The notes under the pieces were generated by a model. The model had not been told where the DNA came from. It was given only the letters and a program-made list of their open reading frames with translations, and did no database searches. Positions 34,385 through 46,489 of a DNA stretch of 64,000 nucleotides are shown here, piece after piece. The DNA is taken from contig CM068371.1 of NCBI GenBank assembly GCA_034769895.1, positions 400,907,469-400,971,468 of the forward strand, in the 5' to 3' direction. Position 1 is the stretch's first letter. Each line of letters opens with the position of its first letter. The stretch is from Magicicada septendecula. Taxonomy: Eukaryota; Arthropoda; Insecta; Hemiptera; Cicadidae. The position numbers and the translations under genes are program-made.

Positions 34385-34535
34385 GTAAAATCTATCCTTT
34401 ACTTAGTAACATATGGGGGAAAATGAATGGTCATCAATACCGCGACTTCTTTGCACGCACCTCACCAAACGAATAAATCAAGCGTAACCCGATCAGCTGA
34501 CGACCGTTTACGAAGTAGCCATCAACACTCTTTAT
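34385..34535 (+). repeat. Dispersed repeat R-E, copy 1
   Basis: Aligns with 39,245-39,420: both contain tggtcatcaata, gcgacttc, cccgat and gtttac(g/a)aagtagcc in the same order. Unknown family; non-coding. Confidence 0.6.
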
Positions 34536-34539
34536 TTTC

Positions 34540-36130
34540 GTCCTCTGAAATGTCTTTATTTTTATTTTACTACTTCTGTTTTTCTTTCTTGATTTAATTA
34601 GTTTTGTACAGTTAGCCGGTTCACAACACAAAAGCGAAGCCGGTTTTTAACTAATAGTTGTGCCTTGTGGCTGTGTTACCTCAACGATCAACATCTGCTC
34701 TGTTTTATATAATTGCCATTGATATTGATGACGGATTTATTCTTTGATCTGATCTAATGAACCATTTTCCGAGTCTTTCAGCAAAAACAATTAGCGCTAG
34801 TTGTAGTAACAGCAAGAACTTATTATTTATACTTTACTTCCTTTGCAAGGCTTATTGGCGTATTACATAGGAAAAGCAATAAAAAACAGAGAAATAGTTT
34901 AAAGCATCTTCAGCTGTTGTCTTGCGCACGAGCAGCTGACTATAGCGGAAACGCTTAGAGCTAGTGTTTTTGCGATGCACTTTCGAGGTAAAGGAACTCG
35001 CTAAATCGGCAGGAGAAACTTGTGCGCGCCAGCCAGCTTAACTATCGCTTATGTCATGATCACCACCGCCATCTTCGCAATGCCCCCATGTATTTTGGGT
35101 AATTACGATCATTTTAATGATAAATTGAAGAATAGACATGAAACTGAAACAGAATCGAGTGTCTGTAGCGTGCATAGTAAATTACAGTAGTCAAAGAGAA
35201 ACTTGTTAGAGTATCTAGACCGGATGAGCAGTGTGGAAGATCCTTGTACCTTTGTATGGACATTCTACGAAATATTGTCGTGTTTAAAGAGGATGACCGC
35301 TGAAACTTGGGACATCGCAGAAAACACTCAGTAACATAACAGATATTCTGCTTAATACTTAAAATGTACAAGAAGATGGGGAAGACGAAGGCAAAGAAGA
35401 AAAAGAAGAACGCCAACAACAGAACACGAACAAATTGATGAAGATAAGGGAGAGGAGTAAGTGGAGGAGAAGGAAAAGGAGGATGTTAATGATGATGATC
35501 ACCATCGTGTCTTGGGATAGAAGACGGAAAACTACCGGCCAGTCGATAGTTAACAAGGAAGGGGGAGAGACAGACATACGATAGACGACTATAAGACAGA
35601 GTGTAACGTAAAAGGTGTCTACACTGTGCGTGTTTGGAATCTATGCATCAATACAAGAAAAAAATTCCTATAAACATAACTCCGAAAACGTCTTGTTTTC
35701 CGTCTGGCCACTATTTTGTGTTCCTTAAGGAAAAATTTATATCTCAAAAAGGGTTTAAGATATCTTAATAAAATTTATCACACATGTTTATATTTATGTA
35801 CTTTAATAAATCAAAAAATCACAGTTATTTTGTGATCTTAAATTCCAAAATAGCAGTCACTATGTCACTTTAATCACTCTGCCAATAATTCTGTACATTT
35901 GAATATTATCAAATTATGATTTATCAGGTACAGTTGTTGAACAGTTTATTGTAAACACAACACCTCGTTTATTCACATCCAATAACAAACAACTAAGTTT
36001 TGGCGGAAAACATCCTAACTGTATTAGAACAAATAGAAATAGTATAAACCTATTTAACGTGAATAGAATCCAATCCTAATTATTATCAGTACGGAAATTT
36101 AAAAAAAAAGTTTCACCATATAATATTTTA
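34540..36130. other. No gene seen; purine-rich stretch 35,365-35,500
   Basis: The stretch 35,365-35,500 is GA-rich with GAAGA and GGAGGA runs and ends in GATGATGAT. The rest is AT-rich without features. ORFs at 35,114-35,577 (minus) are artefacts of the GA-rich strand. Confidence 0.45.
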
Positions 36131-36139
36131 TAATAAACG

Positions 36140-36500
36140 TTCAAAGTGCCTTTCATTGTTTTCAACAATACATCACATTGCATTGTTTACATTATAGATC
36201 TGTAGCCTATAATGTAAAGATCTTCTCACTCCTGGCGTATTTCAGATTTGCTGGAAACCTTCAACAATTCTTTGCTGTAAATACTCAAGATTTTAAACTA
36301 TAGTTAAGTACACTGTGGTTTTAATGTGCCACCACAGATAAAAATCGAATGGATTTAGATCAGGTGATCTGGCAGTCCACGGCCAGTCTACCGTTCCCAT
36401 AACGTTCATATATAAAAAGAGACGTACAGTGTAATTAAGGTGTGCTCGGGCACCTTTTGATTTGAAGTTGTATAGTAGTACGGATGTGTGATACACACTT
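36140..36500 (-). pseudogene. Mariner/IS630-type transposase, C-terminal remnant
   Basis: On the minus strand an ORF (36,496-36,293) ends its catalytic region with WTARSPDLNPFDFYLWWHIK, the 'SPDLxPxDFxLWGxLK' signature around the third acidic residue in a large insect mariner-like group. After stops the frame continues to about 36,140 with LEYLQQRIVEGFQQI, NTPGVRRSL and ENNERHFERLL, the usual end of these proteins. The N-terminal helix-turn-helix and the first two catalytic Asp are absent. This is a dead fragment. Confidence 0.8.
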
Positions 36501-36509
36501 AACCCAGTG

Positions 36510-39240
36510 TCATCATTACGGGGGACATCAGGAGGATCAGTCCCCTCCCCAGACCTATTAAAAATTTAGTTTACTTCCATAGACACTTAACGTAGGCCTA
36601 TTCCCAAGCCAGATAGGAGTTTTAAAATAACGCTTATAAATAATTGTATAAATAGTTATATGGGAAGACTCTTAAATATCTCATTTTCTTCATATCTGAA
36701 GAAATTGGGAGTCGAACCATCAAGCTAGTCTCATCCCCCCCCTCAAGGACCAGCTTCTAATTTCTCCACTGCCTTCAACCATAGCTATACTTCATGTATA
36801 CATTTCAGGATTTTCATTAATTTTGTTCAATACTCTTTCCTTCTTAAAAAATGTCTATCTCGACCATCCAGCTTTTCTTTGCCAATTATTCAGTCTAACA
36901 AGCATTTTTTCACTCGACTGGGAAAGCGTTCTGCGTAAAGTTCCGCGCTTCCTTCCATCTGTAGTTTGAAAGTTCATACATGAGACGCATATCTGATGGT
37001 ATTTAAGAAAAACTGCAATTAACCATTCTAGATAATTACATGATTAACAATGAGTAAAGTAACACAAGGAAGTGAATTTAAGAACGATTTTTAAGTAACG
37101 TAACTGAGGATATTATTTATTTCAAATACAGGTGTCATAAATGTACTTACTAAAGCAAACGTATGATTTACAAATTGAAACGTGCCTTTATCATTTCCAT
37201 TTAATTCCAAATAATTTTAATTCTTGCAACTCAAATTATGATGCGCAGTTAAATTTATTAAAAGTTATTAATTTCATTGAAATTCGACATTTACTTTGTT
37301 ATAAATTACCGTTGCTTGTTTAATTTAAGAAAGGAAGTAGAAATAACTTTAAATAAAATTTTCCAGTACTGGAGAAATGCAAGTCCGGCACAAAAAATAT
37401 CAATTAGTCAGAATTTATGTGTAGGCTCTTTTCCGCCAAAACTCGGTTATCTGGTATCGGGTTTAAACAAACAGTATGTCACTGTGTTCACAATAACACT
37501 CTTAACATTTTATTTAATAAACCATAATTTTATAAAATTAAAATTTACAGAGCTGTTAGTGTTAGTGTTAGTGATGAAATAGTTAACTTGTACGGCATTA
37601 TTTAACCGACAATTTGTTGTTTATTAAACAACATTAATGTAATCATCTGTATGAAACTTCATTAACATATCTCAGTCTTTTCTTGAGATATGCAGTTACC
37701 TTTAAAAAAACACAAAATGGCGGCCAGGCGGAAAACGAGACGTTTGTAGAAACATTGTTTCTAACATTGCTGCATAGAATTCGAATATGTATAGTGAGGG
37801 TACCTTTTGTCTGTGTAGGCAGCAGACAATAACACAATAATAGAAATAACTTGCCTTACTGACAAAGAACTAAAGGATCCCAGTGCAAATTAAAAACCCA
37901 TCTTTCTTTTAGTATCATCAAACAAAAGCACTGTTCGAGTAAATATCGTGGTTTTTTTCTTTTAAGTCATGTATGACGTGATGCTCTAACTCTATGTTTG
38001 AATTAGACTAGAGTATAATTCGTGATGCTCAAGGATGATTGGATTGTATTGTTAACTGCGTGTTCAACAGAAATTGTCTAGAATTAGGTTTTTAAGTATA
38101 TCTTGAAAAATACTTAAAACGTTCCGATAAAAACAGAAAAAACGTTATCAATAAACTACAATAAACAAGCCACGTAAATAACCAGTTAAATGAATTGTTT
38201 TTTCATCAGTTACAGTTGTAGCGTGTTGCAGATTTGATAGTGGATCCTTCTTCGACTATTATATACACAGAATATTTCTTCTCCCTTAGAAAAAATTATA
38301 AATGTAGTTAAACTTACAAACTTTATGACCGTCAAAATACCTACATTTTTACGGAGAATATGGGTAAAAATAGATAAAAATAGGATAAAAATTGTTATTT
38401 CCATAAACAGACAATTAGAAGAGATCAAAATATTTGATCATCTGAAAATTAAATCAGCCACCTACTCCAATATATAGTTATTGGAGTAACGCGTAATCCA
38501 GTACATGTTAAACACGCATTATAGTGAAGTACAATACAATATTTAAGGCTGCATCAAACAAAACGAAAGAATACTTAGGTCTAACTTAGCAAATGTTGTG
38601 ATGTTAACTTTATTACAATGTTAGCCATAAACAACTAAGCAAACATGACAGAATTTCTATCAGGTATAAACCAAACATTTCATCGAAGTGTTTTAACCTT
38701 TAATCCTAATTTTACAACTCAGGAATTGACACAAAATTAACATTCGAAATTCAATCATCCAAAAATCCTCATTACTAAGCCACACTCAGACACATAACAC
38801 TTCTACCTTTATCGGATCATCAGTATTACTTTTCCATAGAAACAAGTTAAAATTTTTTTCTAAACAATTGAATTCTGCAATAAGTTAATACTTATTAATA
38901 CTTGCAATACTTACAAGCAATAAGTTAAAACCTTTTGGTCCAAGGAATATAAAAGAGCGTCAGAATCATGACTTACTTACTTTAGTCTAATGAATTTGTG
39001 GTTGGTTTCGAGTTCAATAGTATTGATTGGAAGCTATTTGTTCCAGACCTTGTATAAAATATTCTAATCGCTGTATAAACAATTAATTGTCGTAGAGATA
39101 AAATTTTATTTTCAGACTTTGTTATACACATTGTACTTAAACATCTTATAAAATTTTAGTATTTACATATAATAAAATATATCTATTTAACTCTTTATTT
39201 GTTTTTATAATGTCGTTTCAACAGAAAGTGTTACTTAAAG
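36510..39240. other. No gene seen
   Basis: AT-rich DNA. A short GC-rich patch at 36,520-36,545 and another at 36,735-36,750 look like the shoulders of a small element, but no inverted ends were confirmed. ORFs at 37,141-37,582 lack motifs. Confidence 0.45.
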
Positions 39241-39244
39241 TCGT

Positions 39245-39420
39245 TAAAAATCTGTCCTTGCCTACCTACGTATGGGAGGTTAATTAATGGTCATCAATAA
39301 TGCGACTTCGTGTGAAATTTTTCTTAGCCTTCTTAATCACGTGACCTGTCCGACGAGTTCACAACGGAACCCGATTAGATAACAGTTTACAAAGTAGCCA
39401 CTTTCACATTCCCTATTACA
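39245..39420 (+). repeat. Dispersed repeat R-E, copy 2
   Basis: See copy 1 at 34,385-34,535. The two copies are diverged, with several indels. Confidence 0.6.
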
Positions 39421-39424
39421 AAAT

Positions 39425-42400
39425 CGTCACTGACCATGACAATGATAACAAATTCTCATTGGTTTGAAAGAATCAGTAACAGAGGATGACTACTAAAACA
39501 CCATCAGAACGCAGCGATGACAGCGTAACCGATATTATAAACATGTCAAACACAATTTTGAGCCTATAATTAATTTCAAATCTATAACAATGCAATACAT
39601 TACACATTACGCGTGGCCGCACTTTAAATCAACAACAACACAAGAACAACATGGGCATGTTTCATAATTGTTTTCAAATCGGACCAAATAACAGGTCTCA
39701 CCCCTCCAGTAATTAACGAGAAGTTATTGAGCAGTCTTCTTCCCCTTGGGTGGTCCTCGTCGTTTCAATGCACACTCTTATTCTGTTTCTCATACACGTA
39801 TTTAACGATTCAACGGACGTTTGAATGTAGAAGATCGACTTTAACTAGACAAAACAAAACAAATTCGACGCAACACAATGTTTATTTTATAGTTTTAGGT
39901 TATATTTGGTTTTCCACTACCTGTAGAGTGAATCACACATTGATGTATGAAGTTAATACTGGTGCGAATGATTTAAAGGGACCAGACCTTGAAGGTTAAT
40001 TACAGGATTTTCGCTAATAGGTTTGGTACACTTATTTCAAAATACATTCAAGATATATTTATGAAACGCTTTTCCCATGGTAGATAAATATATGAAGCAT
40101 AGGCCAACTGTGAATCTAATAATTATATGTACGGATATTCGTAAAAGAACAATTGAGGTGATTATTTGAAGAAACGCTTTATGGACAAAAAATATTAGTC
40201 TTTTTTTTTTTTGAAAACAAACAAAACTTCACGTCAGGTTTTAATCGTAAAAATTGGCAGGGGCGATATTAATCCGTGTTCACGGTTTATTTGACAGCGT
40301 AAAGAAAGCATTGCTACGTAATTCAAATAAAGGTTTCCTCCTCTAGCCTTGAAAACGTGGCGCGGTCCATTGCATACAGTGTCGCATGCTCAAACATACA
40401 GCTGTTGGATTAGAAAATGAAAATGTTAAGTCTATTTACATCATATTAAACATCGTAAACTAACACAATGATTTAATTGTTTTTGTTTTACTGATATTAG
40501 ACATACTTTTATTGCTTGAAATGAAATAGTCTTAAAATGTATAGCCTAAATTTAAAAAGTCGGGAAGCGAAACTTTTTTTTATTTTTTGGTCGACAACAT
40601 TTTATTTGCGAGACACCTGTAGCCAATAGTTTGAGTTTATCTGTACTACGTATGGTTTACTCAACATCAAACTCAAAATAGGGAGCGGTTCTGAAAAATC
40701 ACGGCGCGCTCACAGCGAGCAGACGGCTGCCCACAAGCATTAGCGCTAGGCTAAAATGGATAACAAATTCATAGTTTGTTCCACCATTTCAAAATTATTT
40801 GGATTCCTGAAGACCGTATAAGTGAAATTTTAATCCTGAAGTGTGGTCATTGTAAGTAAACAGGCAAACAAAATTCGATATCTAACTTACAAAAACTTAA
40901 CAAATTGTGACAGACAGTAATTTAGGAATGATTAAAATCTTAGTACTGCTGAACTGCTAATTTGCAAATAAAAAATATTGAATTTACGGTTTTGCATTAT
41001 TTGATAATGCCTTGTACTTTTTTAGAATGTTAAGTAAAGTGTCAGTATCAATTGATCTTTATCCCGGATTTAGTAAGGAATAGTAAATGGAAAGTGTCAT
41101 ACGTACAAGTGATTAGATTCCTTCAAAGGACAAACAAACCTTACATTTCTTAGATAACAAAGAAACAATGAACAAGAGTACTTAGAAGCGTAATATAAAT
41201 CTCAAAGCATCGTCAAATACAAACTTTGCCTTGTTTACTTGCTGAACTGCTACTTGTCATGTTCCGGACGAGGCCTTTCAGTGTTTCCGCCATTTTGAAG
41301 TCCTAAGCCACGAGGTTTTAAACAGAGACTGTTAATTCAAATAACAAGATGAACATCGTCAAATAGTAGCAGCAGTAACAACAACAAAAATTATTATTAT
41401 TATTAGGCTATTCATAATAAACAACATTATACAAACAACAAAGTGTTATAAAATCAGTCTACTTTTTTAAAATCTCAGAAATCTATTGTCGCAGGTACAT
41501 TCAAGAAAGCTTATACTACCCATGCAGTATACTTAATTTGAACACTTATCAAACTATCAAACAAAAATACAAAAGTTCACACACACATGCATAAAACAAA
41601 TAATAGTCTGTATAATACTTTAAAAGCCAAATTGCAACCAAAAAATCCAAATCCCTCATTCTTTGGAGCTCATCGTTCACACCGTCCAAGTGTTTTCCTC
41701 GGCCCATCTCTTTCCCAACAGTTTTTCTTCCAAAACATTCTGAATAATTCCGTTCTAGCAGAATAAATCCGTAACTGCCTACACTGCCACCTAGATAAAC
41801 TACTCTGCCTCTCCTAAAATATTTCGACAGTACACAACGGAGCAGGCCAAGACTTGATCTATCTTTAATATAATGTTTAAGAATGATAAACATGTGTATA
41901 AGAAATGCGTTCCATTACTATTAGACATTGACTTCATAAACTTGGAAAATGTACAATACAAAATAAAATTAACGCAAAAACTTATTTTATCATGTGGAAT
42001 AACCGTAGAAACTGCTTTTTTTTAAGTATCGGAATCGAAGGACAATTTGATAGACACACTGTTGAATTATACGTGAAGAAATGCTGATTATTTTATACGT
42101 CAATAAAACCTTCAGACTCATTCGAAGAGGTAGTGCTGTAATGCGTGGGTATCGATATATGCCTACAAAGAGACTTATTTCGTTGAACAGCTATGCACAG
42201 AGATACGCAGTTCCAATTAGCCAAGAGAGAAACAACACACGTCTTGTTTATAATTAACCAGTGTGTCAAACTTAGTGTAACAAAAGCGCGACCCCTGCCA
42301 GACGTCCTGGGCGGGCAGGCGTGACTAATTGCGTTTATTGCAAATATTGATTTAAATAATAGTTTCTAATTTGTTCAATTTGTTTTCTGACGCTCGTTGT

Positions 42401-42885
42401 TAGTACCCAATTCATCCACTGTCGCTGTCACTGTGAACGAGTGTGATTAATTTACTGGCAGGTTAATTTGTGAGTATAATAGCATTTAATTTAGTTTGTT
42501 CGCTTTATGTGTTTATACTTGCCATATGAAAGAACGTCGTTGCATGTAGATAGAAAATTGAATCACAAACCTACAGAACTCCGAAGTGCATTGACGGTTT
42601 ACAGGTCGACGTAAGTTAATTAAAGTCTCTTATAGAATCTTGATAAGTATTTTAAAAGTCACATTACTTCAGTATTCAGAAAAAAAAAATCTGGTGAAAA
42701 AACATAAGTTCATTTAAATATTACTTATTTATCGATCTCACATCTTTCAACATTCGGTGAAACAATTTTAAAAATAGATTTATTATGAAAATATTAAACC
42801 ACTCACTGGTTAATATTATTTAGTATAATTTTAATTAAATTTGTAACTATATAGGCCTATATAACAAACGTATTAAACACTAAAA
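39425..42885. other. No gene recognised
   Basis: AT-rich DNA. A 114-codon minus-strand ORF (41,893-41,549) has a Gly/Arg-rich centre and a hydrophobic C-terminus, but I recognise no domain and nothing else supports it. Confidence 0.45.
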
Positions 42886-42892
42886 TATTTTT

Positions 42893-43172
42893 GGCGCGGG
42901 CCGTAACGTTTGAGACTCACAATCTCAGTGGCTGTGCTGCGGTCGTGGGATCGAGTCAAGATCACGATTCAGTCACCCTTATCGCTGGAACCAATAGTAC
43001 AGCGGTCTTGTTTGGCATGTCTCGGCTAGGCAAGTAACAAATGCACACTAACACTAGACGCGCGCGCGTGTGCACTCACCGCACGTGGTTACTAGATGGC
43101 TCTGGCAGTGGTGGAACCCAAGTTTTATAACAGACCGCAGGCCTAATATCTGAAGGGAGAAGAAGAATATAA
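42893..43172 (+). repeat. Candidate tRNA-derived SINE
   Basis: A GC-richer unit with a box-A-like word (aatctcagtgg, 42,921-42,931), a box-B-like word (gggatcgagtc, about 42,947-42,957) and an end in gagaagaagaat. The spacing between the boxes is shorter than in a tRNA, so the head would be damaged. The GAA-type tail matches the tail of LINE family A, which would be the expected partner. Only one copy is in the window, so this remains a suggestion. Confidence 0.38.
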
Positions 43173-43375
43173 ATGTTCGTTACTTTGACTTTTAAACAAA
43201 TTTGTTATTCGTTAAAATGTTATTCACATAATATTAAAATAACTTTATAATAAAGAAGAAAAAGTAAACCATTTATACTGAGAGTAGTAAAATTTTAAAA
43301 CAGAAAATTTCAAATGTATCCGATAACTGTTCACAGAACACTTAAGCGCATGTTTATGAATGTGCGAAGCTGAAA

Positions 43376-43680
43376 TTTTTCAGAACCATGACCAAACCGG
43401 TTCTTTATGTGTGCGAAAGTTTGACATTGACAGGAAAGCGAGAAAGGAAGAAAACAAAAAGAATTAACAAAATGTCTTTTCGCGAAAACTTAAGGTTGTA
43501 CTCTGTTGTAGAACTGATTGAAAAATGCTCGATTGTGGAATGTAGATATATGAAAATACCTGGGTATCGACATATATGCATATCAACATATCGGAACTGG
43601 AGACAACCTGTGGGTGAAAATACAGCATTTGAAGTCAGAAAAGTCAAAACGTTTAATTCCTGACAATGTAGAAGTAGAAA
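43376..43680 (+). pseudogene. Possible LINE remnant
   Basis: The ORF at 43,388-43,663 begins PVLYVCESLTLTGKRERKK, which resembles the LINE segment 'PTLLYGSExWTLTxKxERxI' found after the RT. The rest of the ORF does not follow the LINE pattern in any frame I read. Low certainty. Confidence 0.38.
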
Positions 43681-43689
43681 AAAAATAAT

Positions 43690-44870
43690 TTTACTTAGCT
43701 AATTAAATGTTAGTAAAATGGTATTCTAGTAATGTTAAATGTTTAAATTGTATTATATTATAAATATGTAGTAAAAATTAAATATATATTAAAACTTGTT
43801 TATATGACTTATGTAATCATATGTATTCTATTTCATAACATATCTTAATTGTTGTGGTGAATGTTTAAATTCACAATAAAATTCAGATACGAAGATCTTT
43901 TCAGCCTGCACCTACTCCTTTATAATAACATCAGCTAGGTAACAAGGAAGAGGTGACTCAAGGTCTTCACTTGTTTGGAGTGTTGACTTCTGCAGGTGTG
44001 AAATCTGGGTTCCTCCTATAATTAGGAAAAAAAGAGAAAAGGAGGTTAATGTTATTTGAACAAAGCGTCTATAGCGTCTACAGAAGAACGATGACGATTA
44101 CCTAGAGAAATAAAGTGCCAAACCAAGAAGTTTTTAGACAATCGGGAGAACAAAATGCTTTGTGAAATGATATAAAACCTAGAAGGGACGAAGCAATAAG
44201 ACATATTCTAACATCTTGTTCCATTTACAATATGTCCAGTAAATCATGGAAGATGTGTAGGAGTTACACTGATATTAAGAGGAAGGGAGAGAACCTAACC
44301 GATTGGAGGATTCGCCGCAGACCAATCTGCGGTTCCAAGAAAAAAAAACCTAATCCGTTAGAGTAAGTATCTTTATATGCTTCTTTCAACTTAAGTTTTT
44401 CCAAATAGAAAAATGAATTAGAAGCTCCCCGAGCTGCGGATCTTGCTAGGTATTTTGAACAAAGTACGTTTATTATTACATTAAAATTAATTAATAATTA
44501 TTTTTCCTACGCTGTGAGTAAAGTTCTTTGTTCTCAGCGTTAGCCAAGAAACACTACTATATGAGGTGTCCACACGTGTTCCATACACATCTACATACCT
44601 AATGTTTTTGTAAGTATAATGACTACTTGCAATATGTAAAGTTTTTGCAAACATAGCTTACAAACTTTCTGAATGCGGCCGAATATTTGTAAGGGGTTTG
44701 ACAGATTTTAATTCTGCCAAATTATTAAATTATTAATTGGAAACCCCACGTAGATTTTTACAATTTTTTCAACGTGCCGACTTCCATTTTGGTTCATGAT
44801 GTCCTAAAAGTTAGAACATTTTCATAGCAAACATTAGCACATCTAAATAGTATACACCAAAATATCCGGT
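43690..44870. other. No gene seen
   Basis: AT-rich DNA without recognisable coding sequence, inverted ends or tandem repeats. Confidence 0.45.
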
Positions 44871-44874
44871 TCGG

Positions 44875-45655
44875 CATGGAGATGGACGTAGACGACGGGT
44901 CGGTTTTATTCTTACATGTGGTTACTACAAGGAAACCAGACGGAACATTGAGGCACCCTGTTTACTGAAAGTTGACCAACACAAATACCTGAATGCCGAG
45001 TCACGCCACCATTCTGCACAAAACAAGTAGTCCTAACTCGTTATAAACAGAGCTGTGTACATACAGAACTAGGAAAACTAGACTACGGGACAAGAAAGTG
45101 CTTCGCAGTAATCGTTACAACGACATAGAGTCAGGCAAGCCTTCACAAAGCAGTTACCCGAAGCCAATACAGTATTAAGTCTCTTTAGAAAGTAAAGTCG
45201 ACCCATGTAGGCTGAAGTAGCAAGTCAACGCGTTTACTTCCCTTATGTACGTGTGACTACTGATAAAATCGGGCGAATTGTGAAGAAACGTAAATTATCG
45301 CCTATATTCAAGCCGATTAGGAAGGTAGGCCAAACGTTACCGTCGGCGAATGGCAAGATACGTTTTTGATCTTCTGGAATCTACAAGGTCCCGTGCAGTT
45401 GTGGTGATGTGTACGTGGGCGAAACGTGGAGACAGTTGCTAGAGAGAATACAAGAACACATCAGGCTACTAGAAGATATCAGCACTAGCGGAGCCCACAG
45501 GTGATAGTAAGCATCACATCTTATTTGAAGAAAGGCGACCGTAGCGAAGCTTCGTTACTGTTTTCGCGGGTAATCAAAGAAACGATATAAATCTAAAAAA
45601 ATAAGAAAACTTTTAACAGAGACGATAGTTGTAAGTTGCCGAGAGTAAAAAAAAA
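44875..45655 (+). pseudogene. Penelope-like element, RT tail and GIY-YIG endonuclease
   Basis: The + strand shows, in broken frames, FLHVVTTRKPDGTLRHPVY (end of the Penelope-type RT), then YNDIE/HKAV pieces, then VTTDKIGRIVKKR and SPIFKPIRKVGQTLPSA, then the endonuclease SSGIYKVPCSCGDVYVGET with WRQLLERIQEHIRLL. The sequence GIY...VYVG is the GIY-YIG core, and CSC belongs to the Cys-containing motif typical of insect Penelope-like elements. Distal pieces HHILFEE and NFNRDDSCKLPRV follow up to about 45,650. Such elements encode an RT linked to a GIY-YIG nuclease and copy themselves at chromosomal nicks. Most of the RT is missing and stops are present. Confidence 0.87.
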
Positions 45656-45696
45656 AGTTTTAAATAAGGATCGTTGTAAGAAAATAAAATATGTGT

Positions 45697-46112
45697 CAGT
45701 AGCGTATTTAGAATTTGACTTTAGGGTGTCCGGAGTCGGGCGACTTCATACAAGAGAAAAAACAATTTAAGACTCATCAACATTACTATCTTTAAAATGG
45801 CTGAAAAACGCGTCATAGCATTCTGAAATCAGTCCCTTTAAAGTGAATGGTAGTAACATAATGAAATACGCGTTTTCAAACACTGTTAAAAGACACTTCT
45901 TGACTGAATCGATTTTCCTATTTTTCATATTTCAAACGTATACCCTAATGCTGTGTGATAAACCTATTTGTACAATTAAAAAAGAGATACTACTGTAGTA
46001 GCGTGAACAGCTGGAAAAAAGAAAAGAAAACGGGTTAAAAATTAAGAATCAACAAAATTCGTCAAATTTTTCGACCCTCTGGGGGAGTCCGGTCTCGTTC
46101 GTCCCCCTCCCC
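45697..46112 (-). mobile_element. hAT-like MITE, family M1, copy 3 (inverted)
   Basis: The reverse complement aligns with copies at 575-986 and 15,239-15,648. Its left edge on the + strand is CAGTAGCGTATTTAG, the family's right terminus. The other terminus is replaced by a G/C-rich stretch ending about 46,112, so it is slightly damaged. It lies between the Penelope-like remnant and repeat R-F and may have inserted into that element's non-coding end. Confidence 0.7.
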
Positions 46113-46299
46113 CTGAACTGTGCTGTAACAATGGTAAAATATTATTGCGTTTAAATATTTTTTGTGTATTCTGTTTCGGTCCCTATTGCTTACTGTAATT
46201 TGGGGGGGGGGAATATTATTATAGGAATATTTAGTTGTAAATTATGGGTTTATTGTAACATTGTGGGGGGTTAATGTGTAAATAAGGGTGGGTCAAGAC

Positions 46300-46480
46300 T
46301 TAGTGCTTTTTCCTCTGGCAGTCATCGGGTACGCCCCGGAAGCTGCAGACAAGCCACGGACATTAAAGACGCCCTGCCAAAACAACGCAATGCTCTGTGC
46401 TCTGTCTTAGCCGAGGAGTCACTGAAGATGCCTCGTCGTGGTTGGGCAAAACGTTTAGTTTAATAAGACGACGAGTGTTG
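46300..46480 (+). repeat. Dispersed repeat R-F, copy 2, with Penelope-like end motif
   Basis: 46,300-46,385 aligns with 21,990-22,080. The following segment (46,415-46,455) reads, on the + strand, TEDASSWLGKTF-like codons, a pattern often seen near the ends of Penelope-like elements (recalled, not proven here). It may be the terminal part of the remnant at 44.9-45.7 kb, separated by MITE M1 copy 3. Confidence 0.5.
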
Positions 46481-46489
46481 GTATGAACG

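Noticed and set aside
41549-41893. 114-codon minus-strand ORF
   Set aside because: No recognisable domain and no splice or promoter evidence; kept only as a note in the gene-free stretch.
42921-42957. A functional tRNA gene
   Set aside because: Box-A-like and box-B-like words are too close together and no cloverleaf forms; at best a SINE head.
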